From assembly GCF_018320785.1 (NCBI RefSeq), contig NC_054868.1, positions 41,795,874 through 41,859,873 on the forward strand: a stretch of DNA of 64,000 nucleotides, given 5' to 3'. Origin of the DNA: Cheilinus undulatus. Taxonomy: Eukaryota; Chordata; Actinopteri; Labriformes; Labridae. A program made the position numbers and the translations under genes. The notes beneath the pieces were generated by a model, which saw only the letters and a program-made list of their open reading frames with translations, searched no databases and was not told the origin of the DNA. This document shows, piece by piece, positions 1-10,510 of the stretch (positions are counted from its first letter, which is position 1; each line of letters starts with the position of its first letter).

Positions 1-473
1 AGTGGTGTCAGCATCATGCTGTGGGGATGAAAGGTGAAAAGGTGAAAGGTGGAGCCCTCCCTCAGGACTCAAGAGAAGAAAAAGTGACACTGCCATCAAA
101 GATCAACTTAGATTTTAATTGTTTCACTGATAAAACTCTTCAAAGGCCTTTGCGTGTTTTTTACTTAATAACTACTTAATCATGGTTTTGGTCAATATTT
201 GCAAATCTAATTTTGGCAGCCTCAGAGCAGCCAAAGGTGCATCTACTAAATACTGACTTGAAGGGGGTGAATATTTATGCAGTCACTTATTTTACATTAC
301 ATATTTTTAATTTAGTTTACCTTACTTTGTAGAAATCTGTTTTCACCTTGACATTAAAGAGGTTTTTCTGTAATTTCTTTTTGACAAAATAGCCTGATTA
401 TATTGACCATGACTGATTTATAAATCAAAAAGGATAAAACATCCAAGGCGGTGAATACTTTTTGCAGGAACTG
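1..473 (+). mobile_element. 3' end of a Tc1-like DNA transposon, truncated by the window edge
   Basis: The first 29 bases read on the plus strand as a short peptide containing SIMLWG, the motif that precedes the catalytic region in fish Tc1-like transposases. At 264-473 follows an AT-rich 3' end that reads 'gggggtgaatatttatgcag' near 265 and 'ggtgaatactttttgcagg' near 450, ending in CTG before a TA at 474-475. This matches the usual terminal repeat of fish Tc1 elements inserted at TA. The coding part is broken and most of it lies outside the window. No intact transposase is present. Confidence 0.7.
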
Positions 474-574
474 TAAATGTTGGTACTAGACTGTTGAACA
501 TGTAATGCAAATGGTTGAAGAAATAACTAATACTTAAGAAAATGCTAATTGCTCACTTGGGTTGTACACTGATC

Positions 575-780
575 TGCAGAAGGTTTCTCGGTGGTAGATC
601 ACAGGCAATTATTAAGAAAATTAGAGATTTACGGGATACAAGGTATTTTTGGTTGAAAGCTATTTAGAAAGTAGACAGCACTGTGTACAAACTAACATTA
701 CTGTGTTGGACTTTAGGAAGATCGCCTGTGGAGTACCCCAGGGATCGGTGATTGGCCCAACACTGTTATCTCAGTGGTAC
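575..780 (+). mobile_element. LINE reverse-transcriptase relic
   Basis: A short plus-strand reading frame contains SYLESRQHCVQTN followed about 15 residues later by GVPQGSVIGPTL. That second stretch is the conserved GVPQGSVLGP-type motif of non-LTR retrotransposon reverse transcriptases, and the spacing fits. The frame then degrades, with no catalytic YADD box. I read it as a decayed, 5'- and 3'-truncated LINE fragment. The clade (CR1, L2 or Jockey-like) cannot be decided from this much sequence. Confidence 0.6.
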
Positions 781-790
781 TTGGCCCTGA

Positions 791-2929
791 CCAACCAACG
801 AGCCAAACTGTTGGTGAGTAAATACCTTTGCAGGAGCACCAGTCCACACCTGGGGGTTGTAAATATAAGTACATACATCTATGAGTGAGGATGCTCACAA
901 TTTAAGAATTCAGCGATAAATGAAAACATATGAATCAGAGTATGCTGAGAGCTTGTTTTCACCTTTCATTTCATCATTTGTTTTTATCTAAAGTCAACTG
1001 AGATAATTATTTAGGTTCAAAAGCTAGCTTAAGGCATTAATCTTTATTCCCATTATCAGATGGTTTTGTTCATTTTACAAATATGCATTGTCCTCTGCTA
1101 ATTTAATTCTGATTGTTTGTTAAAATACCAGTAAAAACTATTTAAAAAGATTAATCTAATATGGTTTATATTAAAGATAAAGTTGGAAAATCATGAAATT
1201 CAGATGTGAGATACTTCAGATGAGGGAAAGATAAAACAAATGAGTGAAAATAATGCATTTTGTAACTAAATATCATCACTAAATACCAGTATAAGAAAAG
1301 TGAAAACTTGATCTTGTAAATAAAGAAAACAAATACATGTCAGTGTGTCTGAGAGAGCTGACAAAACTCCAAATCAGACACAATCAAATTTGAAAAAAAA
1401 AAAAAAAAAAAAAAATCTGTTCCTTCACACAACTGCGAGAACTCAAACTTCACAAATATCTTCTTCAAACTACTGCAGTACAACAAAAGTAAGAAGTAAA
1501 ATTTGTAAAATGTTTCATCTCTTTTCGCATAAGTGATATTTGTGTCTCATGTTATTGCGCACATTCAATGGAAATATACAGATACAAAATAATGGTTTAC
1601 AATTAAATTGGACAATTTGAGCCAATAGTATAAGTGTGGGAAACAAACCGATTGATGTCATTTTTTTATTCAAAAATTCACTTTTCTTAAGGTTTTGGGG
1701 GGATTAGTCAAGTCAAGTAAGACTTAAAAAAGCCAGAAGCTGCCACCAAAAAGCTGCATGTGGCTCAAGAGCATATACAAATTTGTTTTGTTCTTGTAAG
1801 AATTTAAAATAACTTTTTCCTGGGGTTGAAAGGGAGCTTGAAAATGGAAAAACTGGGTTTGATGCTAAAATATTTATTTTAAATTCCAAGAAAAAACAAA
1901 TTTGTGTTTTTTTTGGAATCAAACTCAAGATTCTAAAAAAAAAGACAAGATATTGTGCACTATAAAGAGGATCAGCGCTCAATGAAGAAACCCCTAATCC
2001 TTACTATTTGCCCCCACAAGTCAACCGTGCAGACCAGTGGATAGTACAAAACCTGCACTTCACCAGGGCTGTCAAGTGGGAACCCTCCTTTGTCAGTGTA
2101 TTGTCCAGTTAGTCCCATGACACCTCCAGAGGGCTGAAGAGTGATCTCCAGTGTCCCATAGCCACCCCCCTCCATGCCAACATGGAGACATCATCTGACC
2201 TACCTTACCACATGGCCCACACAGCCAAAACAGCATGCCACCCTCAACAGACCAAGGCTCCATACATGCAAGCTCCAGATAGTGACAATGGCGGTACTAC
2301 CTTCCGTAACACTGCTCACTGGAATCAAAATCAATATAATGTTACTATTGAACCAACAGTTTGAAATGTTGACATTGAAAGAGTTTTTGAGACCAAATTC
2401 CTTGGGTTGGGATTGATCATGAGTGAATATTGAAATAACAGTGAATATCTTAGAGGAAATAAATCAAAGTCAGTATCAAATCTGTTCAAATCAAAAAACA
2501 TTAAATTTTAGGCTTTGTATTTAATCAGCTATTTCCTAATTGTTCAGTATATAAATTAGAGTATTGATAATTAAAGTATTGACAGTTTATTAATGTAAGT
2601 GTTTGACATTCATAAAATATTTACAATTTGGCTGATTAAACAGCTAAAATTTAAAAAGTAAAGACTAAAATGTAAGGTCCAAAAAAGGTAGATAGTGAAG
2701 TATTTAGCTTTATAACATTAAGCACAACACATTTTGTAAAAATGAAACACAGTATCTATAAGGAGGGCCATCTCATCTACTGTTTAATCCCCTGAATATA
2801 TAAAACTGTTTTATCTTTCTTAACTTGGAATAAGCTCTTTATTCATACACGGGGAGGAGCCCCCCCACGGACTCTGCCATTTTGGGATTTTTGCATCCTG
2901 CAGGTTTTTGCAGTACCACTGAAGGGACC
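791..2929. other. Intergenic AT-rich stretch with no supported gene
   Basis: There is a poly(A) run at about 1393-1414 and otherwise unstructured AT-rich sequence. The one stretch that looks protein-like is on the minus strand at about 1987-2156 (a frame containing GYGTLEITLQPSGG), followed by a good donor, GTAAGG. Its acceptor is weak, a stop lies just upstream, and I cannot name the family, so I do not call it an exon. Confidence 0.4.
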
Positions 2930-2937
2930 ACATAACA

Positions 2938-3342
2938 CAGGGATGCTCAAACCTTTTCCACTGAGGGCCACACAGAAATATATAAGGAAGGTGTGGTCAC
3001 TTTTATGTCCCTCGCCTAAAGGATATTAAAATTAGAGACAAATCCAATGTAGGCTAAGATATGCTTGGTGACTGAGCATGCTTAAATGACTAGTTAATAG
3101 CTGAAACAGAAAGCAGACATTTTTAGGAAAAAAAAAAAATCAATAAATTCTTCCTCTCAAAATGTTTGTTTACAGAATTAGCACAGTACAGCATCACCTT
3201 GTGCTGAAACTACAAGTACAGTCCAGTCAAGTACAAGCTTCATGTTCCAATGTGGGCCATATTATTTCTAGAATTTGCTGCAGGCCAATCAAAAATGGAC
3301 CTGCTCACATTTGGCCCCAGGGCCATAGTTTGGAAACCCCTG
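2938..3342. mobile_element. hAT-like MITE with imperfect 8-bp target duplication
   Basis: The ends are inverted: CAGGGATGCTCAAACC on the left, and ATAGTTTGGAAACCCCTG on the right, which reads CAGGGGTTTCCAAACTAT in reverse. The flanks ACATAACA (2930-2937) and GCATAGCA (3343-3350) match at 6 of 8 bases, as expected for an old hAT insertion. The roughly 405-bp interior has no coding capacity. Confidence 0.65.
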
Positions 3343-4127
3343 GCATAGCAGATAATGCATTTTTTAAAATTCCATTGCTACCATCAGAAGTGCGAACCAC
3401 AATCTAGAATCTGTTAGATGTCACTTAAATTCTACACTGTTCCTTTAACTGATTGAAACTGGACTAAAATGTTTTTAAGTGTTCGTCAAACAACTAGACC
3501 AAAACTATAAAGGTTAAAAAAGAATTCTAAATATTTTTTCTTTATTAGCGTTTATTAATTTGCTCTTATTGCTGTTATCTCTATTTGGCGGTGTGGTTGT
3601 TCTGGGATCCCCCTGCCTATCCACAAGTCTTTGTGGAAAGCATCAAGCAGGACCTATTCTGTTTTTTCCTGTGCCAACAAGGAAAACCTGAGACAGGGAG
3701 GAAGGCAGCAAAAACCCAGAGCAGAGCAGGCATCGATGGCAACAGAATGATATCAATTAAGTCAGATATAGCATAAAGGAGGAGCTGGGGTGGAGGAGGG
3801 TTGCAAAAAAGCAGCTTGCAGAGAGAGCAGCAACGCATAACCATGCTAGAGCAGTTCAAATATGGCATGATGAGTGCAGTTCGCCAATTGCGTGCTTAGA
3901 GCAAATCAGCTGATGAAGGCTTGCCTGAAATCAGATCTAAATGACAGCACTTGACTCCATGGCCTGCCTGAACTTATACTGTACGCTCGATTTGTGATGT
4001 CCAGCCATTATTAACCCTGCGTTTTTCTTTAAGTTGTCACAAAATTTGCCATACTTTTGTAGCAGTGCAAAATAATGGGTATTGATTTTATGTGGCCTTG
4101 TTGAGCCCCTAGTCATCGCTCTGGGCG

Positions 4128-4410
4128 CCCCTCAGCCAGCATGTCCATGTCCCATGTGGGCTTGTCCATGGGTTCCATGTTGGCCCCACCTGTGATTGCC
4201 CATTGAACTGCAAGTGTGGATCAGCCCATATGAGACTCATATAGGTCCCATTTGGAGATCCAAGATAGATCCTACTTATACAACAACAACATAGGTCTCA
4301 AATGGGCTGATCCACACTTGCAGTTCACATGGGCAATCACAGGTGGGGGCAACATGGAACCTATGGACAAACCCACATGGGACCCACATGGACATGCTGG
4401 CTGGGAGGGG
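4128..4410. repeat. Long near-perfect inverted repeat (hairpin) with arms of about 110-118 bp
   Basis: The left arm (about 4128-4236) and right arm (about 4293-4410) are reverse complements with only a few mismatches and short indels. Examples are CTGCAAGTGTGGATCAGCCC at about 4208-4227 against GGGCTGATCCACACTTGCAG at about 4304-4323, and GCCAGCATGTCCATG at about 4135 against CATGGACATGCTGGC at about 4388. A spacer of about 55 bp separates them. Each arm also carries a small CCCATGTGGG palindrome. I see no coding potential. It could be a fold-back element or a recent inverted duplication. Confidence 0.9.
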
Positions 4411-5699
4411 CCATGAGCCTACTCTGGGAACCATTGTGATATATATATAATATATATTATATTATAAGGCACTCACCGTATAGTAGTACCAGTACTCAAA
4501 GTTGCATGATGTTATCCTTTAATTACGTAAATATGTAGGCAAAGTTGGGAGTCATGTCTGTAGTTTGGTGATATTTTGACACAAATAAGAACAAAAAAGT
4601 AGAGGAGAATGAAAACTATGAACTAATAAACTGTCAAGAGGAGGGAACAGTTATGGTGTTATTAAAGGATGATAGGATAGGTTGTTTAGCGAGGTAACAT
4701 TCAGCAGAACAAACCTAGAAAAAGTGGTTCATAATATTTATGAGTTGGCCTATCTAAATTAGTGTTCAATAAACTGAATATATAGTTATTTATTATCATT
4801 TGCTTTTTTCTGTGTTACTAGCTAAACTTGCAAGATGCAAAAAATCCAAGATGGTGGACTTCATGCAGGACCCTCCCCATGTTGGAAAAAAGGCTTATTC
4901 TAAGTTAATAGAGATAAAACAATTTTATATATCCAGGTGATTAAACACTAGTTTAGAGAGGCCTAAATATTCCATTATATTTTTACCAAGTTTGCTTTAT
5001 TAAATGCTACTAGGCTAAAAATTACACACTGCACCTTTAAGTACTCATATTTGTATTCGGTATAGGTGCAGTGAGTATCTAAATGAAAATACTGGTACTC
5101 AGTCTGGAAAAATGTGGTATTGGTGCATTCCTTATTGTATGCAATGCATAATTTAGAATTTATCTGTACACTGCTTTGACAAAGCAAACATGTTTTCCAT
5201 GCAAATAAAGCTCACTGAATTGTATTGTATTGAGAATTTTAGAGAGATGGAGAGATCGAGGACATACATAAGGCAGAGAGGAGAGCAAATATCAACAGCT
5301 CCAAACACACATGCACAAGGAAAAATAAAAATATTCTGGCCTCAGATGATGTCCAGGGAATTGCTCCAGCTCTGAATCTTTGGCTACATTTGCATCCGCA
5401 CTCTCCTCTCTTCTCCCTCCTTTCTTGTTTCCTTTAAGGATCAGGGCCCCCTTAAACAAGCACTTTTCCTTTTTTTTGCATCCAGAATACCAAATTTAAA
5501 CACTTTCCAAAGCTACAACTGGAAAAAAATCTTACTGAAGGTGTATATTAGTGTCTTATTCATTCCACTGGTTGATTCTTTGGAGCTGTCAGTGCTTTAG
5601 AAAGACCCAAAACATCATCTTTTCACATCCAAAGACAGCTCCTTCTTATCTTCAGACTCCTGCTGACTCACGTGAGGAGTGTGAATGGACGATCGGAGG

Positions 5700-5865
5700 G
5701 ACAAGAATAAGGAGCAAAAGTGAGAGGGCAGGACAGGCCACACGACGGGTGGAGGAGGAGGAGAGAGGGGGAGGACGGTGTCACAACCAATCTGCTCCAG
5801 TTCACTGATACCAAAGAGAAAGAAGAGGAGGGAAGGAGGGGTGAGGAGGAGAAAGAACAGGAGGA

Positions 5866-5903
<38 letters not shown>

Positions 5904-5905
5904 AA
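5700..5905 (+). repeat. Polypurine tract ending in a (GA)n microsatellite
   Basis: About 200 bases are strongly purine-rich on the plus strand and end in an uninterrupted GA run at 5870-5902. The long overlapping open frames here come from this low-complexity composition and are not genes. Just to the right, at 5940-6110, the sequence is richer in CG dinucleotides than its surroundings. Confidence 0.8.
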
Positions 5906-6378
5906 CACCATGCCAGCCATTTTATTTCTCAGTAGTGCTGCAACAGCCTTTGTTGCCATGACGACGCAAGCCGATGAGCTCATAGCTGTTACCTTTAAGT
6001 GCCGTTCCCCTTAAAGAGGCAGCGAAACTCAAGATAGAAGCAGACAGACGGCACACGGGCGAGCACCGACTGTCTGTTACACGGACAGAAACACTCCTGC
6101 ATCGCTGCTGAGGAACTGACAACCTTCAATGTAGAGGAAAACATTCACTGTGATGCACAATTATATTAACAGAGAGGGAAAAACAGCAGGATGGGCTGAT
6201 AGACAGCAGATGATTTCTGATAAACACATCAACAGAGACTACAAAGGTTCTAATTCCTACTCTATGTCCCTTTTGGAGCTTAAATATGAAAGTCAGAATG
6301 ACTGGTCAATTCATTAAAAGTCAGCCAATAGAAAATGATCACTTTTGGTAATATGGTTATTGTTTAATTTTTGGTCAG

Positions 6379-6895
6379 TAGACCTGTCCTCAAAAAACTT
6401 GATATAGCAATATATCATCACATGCACCTTGCCGATATGTGTATCAATACAGAAGCGAAATGCTGGCCGTGATGCTACAACAACAGTTTTAAGATATATC
6501 CTACCTAGTTATAAATCCGCCATGGTGCAGTTTAAAAAAAAGCCAGCAGATGGCAGAAGCCATTAAACTGTATGATGCAGCGCATGCCTCAGGCATTGCC
6601 CGTCTACTGCCAGCATGACTAAAAGCAAAGATACTGGATTATTTCAGGTCCCTCTAAACACCAGAAAGTCAGGATTTGGATTTGAGTCATGCAAGCTGTG
6701 CAGTAAACAAAGTAAAATACTGCAGTAACACAAATCTTCATTAACACAACACCAGGCTAGTTAGCAGTCAGCAACTACAGCTAAACTCACCAGGCTAATC
6801 TGTGTTTTCCCAACCAGAACTGAATGATGCTGTTCTGTCAAAACTTCTAAATGGGATCAGAAGATCATAAGCAGCACTTTATGCTGTATTTGTAA
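6379..6895 (+). mobile_element. Partial copy of the hAT-like element also present at 13551-14475
   Basis: From TAGACCTG onward this stretch aligns by eye with the element at 13551. Shared landmarks in the same order include the 'gcaccttgcc'/'gctccttgcc' block, a 'ggtgcagttt'/'ggcgcagttt' block, 'ccagaaagtcagga', 'gtgcagtaaacaa', 'ctgcagtaacac' and 'gaatgatgctgt'. The right terminus and the target duplication were not found, so it is probably 3'-truncated or rearranged. It is noncoding. Confidence 0.65.
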
Positions 6896-7713
6896 AGAAA
6901 TGAGGAGAACAGCAGGTGCTGTTAAGGGAGGCTTGAGCCACTGCTTTAGGCAGTATGAGTAACACTGTTACTAAAAGCCCATGAAAAAAATAGTCTATAG
7001 GTCTTTTAGTCAGAAAAACATGTGTAGACCAATATTTTATGTTTCAAGACAGCAAAGGTGTCCATTCCGCCATCGTGGATCTTTATTAAAATCATGTTTA
7101 AGACGCTAGCAACGTCCCTCTTTGTATTTACGCACATATATAGTTTACTGGATTAAATGGGGTCGTGTTAAGAGATGTTTAGTGTCTTTGCAAGCAACAC
7201 ATCTCGCAGGTGAGGCCATTTGTTGACTTGATTTTGATGATTTCCATTGTATTTGGTGTCTCATAGCTGACATAACACTCTGTTCTGTATTGGGCTGCAG
7301 TTTTGTTCACATCTCATTTACCGTGCCAGAGTCCACTTGAATCGTGCTTGAGATAACCTCTTCAAGCGGGCCTGGGCCTGGTTCCTGAGCATTTGCATTT
7401 ACACTGACCAAAACTAACCAGACTTTGGGCTAAAGTGTACAGAAATTAGAACTGATGCCAATAGTGAAGATTAAAATAACAATTAAGCAGATGGCCGCTA
7501 GAAGGAGGCCATCTGTTTTGTTTCTTTTTTTTCTTCCTGCGCAACACTCCCATGATGCCAACATTTTCCGATATCTTTGACCGTGAAAACAGATCAGAGA
7601 TTATCAACAGGTCAAAACTTCTTCCCAACATACTCTCTAAATCAGGAGTTATGTGTGCTAAATGCCAATTAAATTGATAAACCTATGCAACTGATATCCA
7701 TTCATGCCCACAT

Positions 7714-7944
7714 TTGCATCTGTCCATCCCTAGATATGATGTTAAACTGATGCATCTGTGCATCCGTAGACATAATGTTACACCGATGCATCTGTGCATC
7801 CCTAGATATGACGTTAAACTGACGCATCTGTCTAGCCTTAAATGTTAAACTGTTGCATCTGTGCATCCCTAGATATGACATTAAACTGATGCACCTGTCT
7901 AGCCCTAGATGTTAAACTGATGCATCTGTGCATCCCTAGATAAG
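7714..7944. repeat. Degenerate minisatellite with a unit of about 35 bp
   Basis: The phrase 'gcatctgtgcatccctaga', followed by a variant of 'tatgatgttaaactgat', recurs about six times. A shorter alternate unit reads 'ctgtctagccctagatgtta', giving a partly dimeric arrangement. Copies differ by point changes, so the array is not recent. No open frame runs through it. Confidence 0.85.
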
Positions 7945-7949
7945 TTATG

Positions 7950-10170
7950 TGGTGTTCAACCTGCATAAATAATGGAATTTCTGTGATATTAATGTCTTGG
8001 AATCAGCACATTAACCCAGAGTGAAAGCATCTATCTAATGAACATTAGATATGGCTAAAAGATGTTGAAAAACACAATGCTTAATACTTTTAATAACAAA
8101 TAATATGTAATCAAATTACATCTAAAGTTGGGATAGTTTATATTATAAGAACAGCACACTAGTAGTATCCTAGTGTTTGAATCATTAGTCCTAATCTGTC
8201 AGGCAGTAGAAAACTTGTGGCCTGTGGTCAACTTCACCCAACTTCCCTGAAACAGCACCATTTGTGCCAAAAGTCTCCCCTCTAGTGGAACATTTGAAAC
8301 ATCACAATTCTCCTTAAAGTCAGCTCTCCATGCCAGGTCCTAAATACAGGGACAGTTTTTAACCACAACAGACTACTTGACACATCCTGGTCTGACATTA
8401 AGATATACGGTAACAATTATGTCTGCTGCCTCAAACATTTCCCCCAATTCTCTGTTGGGAACCTCCCTTTCCTTCCAATGGAGACCTGTGCTGTGGCAGG
8501 GAGAGCAGTGCTGTGGTGTTTTCCTGAACAAATGCTCTACTTTTCCTTCCTTCTGAGCACAAACTCCTCCCAGTCTATTGTTTATAGCCGGCTAGCGGAT
8601 ACAAAGTCCCTCAGTTAATCAGATCCAATAGTCAGTTTTAAAGAAACACCTTGTTTTCACACAGCTGAAAATCCATACTTGAGTCTAATTGTGTTAATCC
8701 GGCTACATTTTGGCTCCCAGCCTTTGTCACACATTCTCAGGCACTTTGGTGGATAATCTGCAGTGTGTTCAAACACGGAGCAGTGACTTCCAATGCATTT
8801 TTTAACATTATGACTGAAGCCTTTGAAAGAAAAAAAATTCTTAAAAAAAAGTATTTTGGCATTTGAAAATGACTTCGTTTTCATACAAATGCCAGGTGGC
8901 GTCTTTGAGTATTCGATTATGTATCTCTCTAAAAAAATCTTGATAACACACACAAAAAAAAAATCATCATATTTCTACACAACATGCAAAACCCTGAACT
9001 TCTGCATGCACAAAAGCTGTCTAAACTTTGTTGATGTTTGTTGTCAGTGCACAGGTGACAAAGATGGGAAATTGGTTGAGGCCTCATGCTCCAAGTTGCC
9101 TCAAGATAAAGTCATAATAGATGTGTGTTCAAATATTAAGTATATGTCTAAAATCACAAATAAGGGGCCACGAGTACATTCAAAAGCATTGGGATTTTGA
9201 TGATCCAAAAAAAATGCACTTTGGAAAGACCCCTGGCAACATCAAGGCCCAAGACCCTCAAAAAAAAGTCCAACCCACAACGTTGGCATCAGCTGAGGGG
9301 AACAAGGGGGTAGCGACAAGTGGGGTTCAGATGTGTTCAAAGCTGTTGCAGTTTTACCAGAAGTGGACCAGGTTTCTGTATGAAATAATACTACAGGAAG
9401 ACAGGGTTAGTTTTGTGAATGGTTGTATACAATGGTTGTTAGTAGAGTGATTAGCTTGGACGTAGCCACAGTGGCACTTTAGTCAGAAAAGTACAACATT
9501 TCTTTATTAAAATAAGGGCAGAGAGCAACACTGAAAGCTTTTCAGGACAGAAAAGATGTTTTTTGCTCTTCTCACAGTCTGCTTCAGCATGGGTTTGTGA
9601 TCATCACGGGTGGGGTTTGGGGGTGTATCCAATTAGCTCAGATGTAGCTGCAGGAAAGCGACAGTCCAATTGGAACTGGACCACATTTCTTTTTCAAACA
9701 AGAGCCACACCAAAAGCTTATCTTGACAGAGAACATGTTTATGCACGTCTCCTGACTGGCCTTGGCATCAATTAACAATCTATGGCATTAACAATACACA
9801 GCAGCAGTAGCCTGTCAGCTGGCTCACTCAAGAGCAGAACGTCATTTTGTCTTGTTGCTCTGATTGGCCCGTCATGAATGTGACAGACAGAATGTTCCTC
9901 CAATCACCTTCTAAGAATTTTTTGAAAAGTCCTGCCCTTCCCAACTGCTTTCAGTGGGAGCTTTCCCAGATGGATGTGAAATATATCCATGCAATGGCTA
10001 TACGAAACGTATCAAGTCAATGCTCTGTCCATAGCGCGTGGATACCTTGTTCGGGGGAGAAGGCGGAGCTACTCATCTGCTACTTCAGCTACTTCAACCA
10101 TGTCGTTGCGGTCAGCCTTATACTAGGTTTTAACCTAGTCTTGTTTCTCAAAATATCAAGACAAAACTCA
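7950..10170. other. Intergenic stretch, no supported gene
   Basis: The sequence is AT-rich with short open frames only. Two diverged direct copies of a block appear to lie at about 9495-9550 and 9685-9745 ('acatttctttattaaaa' and 'accacatttctttttcaaac', each followed by 'gagcaacac' or 'gagccacac', then 'aaagctt'). This suggests an old tandem duplication of about 190 bp. I see no exon with splice signals and family similarity. Confidence 0.4.
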
Positions 10171-10173
10171 AAT

Positions 10174-10510
10174 TGTTGAAAAAAGGTAAAATTTCAAGAA
10201 AAACAACTTGGCATGTCGACAAAAACTTCAAAATGGTGAGAATAAAGTTAACTGCAACATGTTGTTCAACATTAATATTGACCTTTTAGCTTTTTTACAT
10301 AAAACATAGAGAGAGGATAAAGTCAAAATTGGAAAAAAGGTTAAATATCAAGAAAAAAGGTCAACATGTTGGCAAAAAAATAAAAAAAAATAAAATAAAA
10401 ATGGTGACAATAAAGTTCATGGTGAAATTTTCTTTCAACATTTTTATTGATCTTTCAGCTCCCTCCCAAAAATATAGAGGAGAAAAAAGAATAAAGTTAA
10501 CTGTCAACAT
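10174..10510. repeat. Two-copy diverged tandem duplication, A-rich
   Basis: Two adjacent AT-rich blocks of about 150-180 bp share the same ordered landmarks: 'ggtaaaatttcaagaaaaa' or 'ggttaaatatcaagaaaaaa', then 'catgt(c/tg)g(a/c)caaaaa', then 'aatggtgagaataaagtt' or 'aatggtgacaataaagtt', then 'ttcaaca(t)t...attga', then 'agaggataaagt' or 'aagaataaagtt'. The second copy carries an added A-rich insertion. It is noncoding. Confidence 0.65.

Noticed and set aside
5615-5983. 122-residue minus-strand frame with a leucine/serine run
   Set aside because: Produced by translating the polypurine and (GA)n tract; no family similarity.
7714-7944. CRISPR-like array
   Set aside because: Repeats are degenerate and directly adjacent, with no unique spacers, and the genome is vertebrate.
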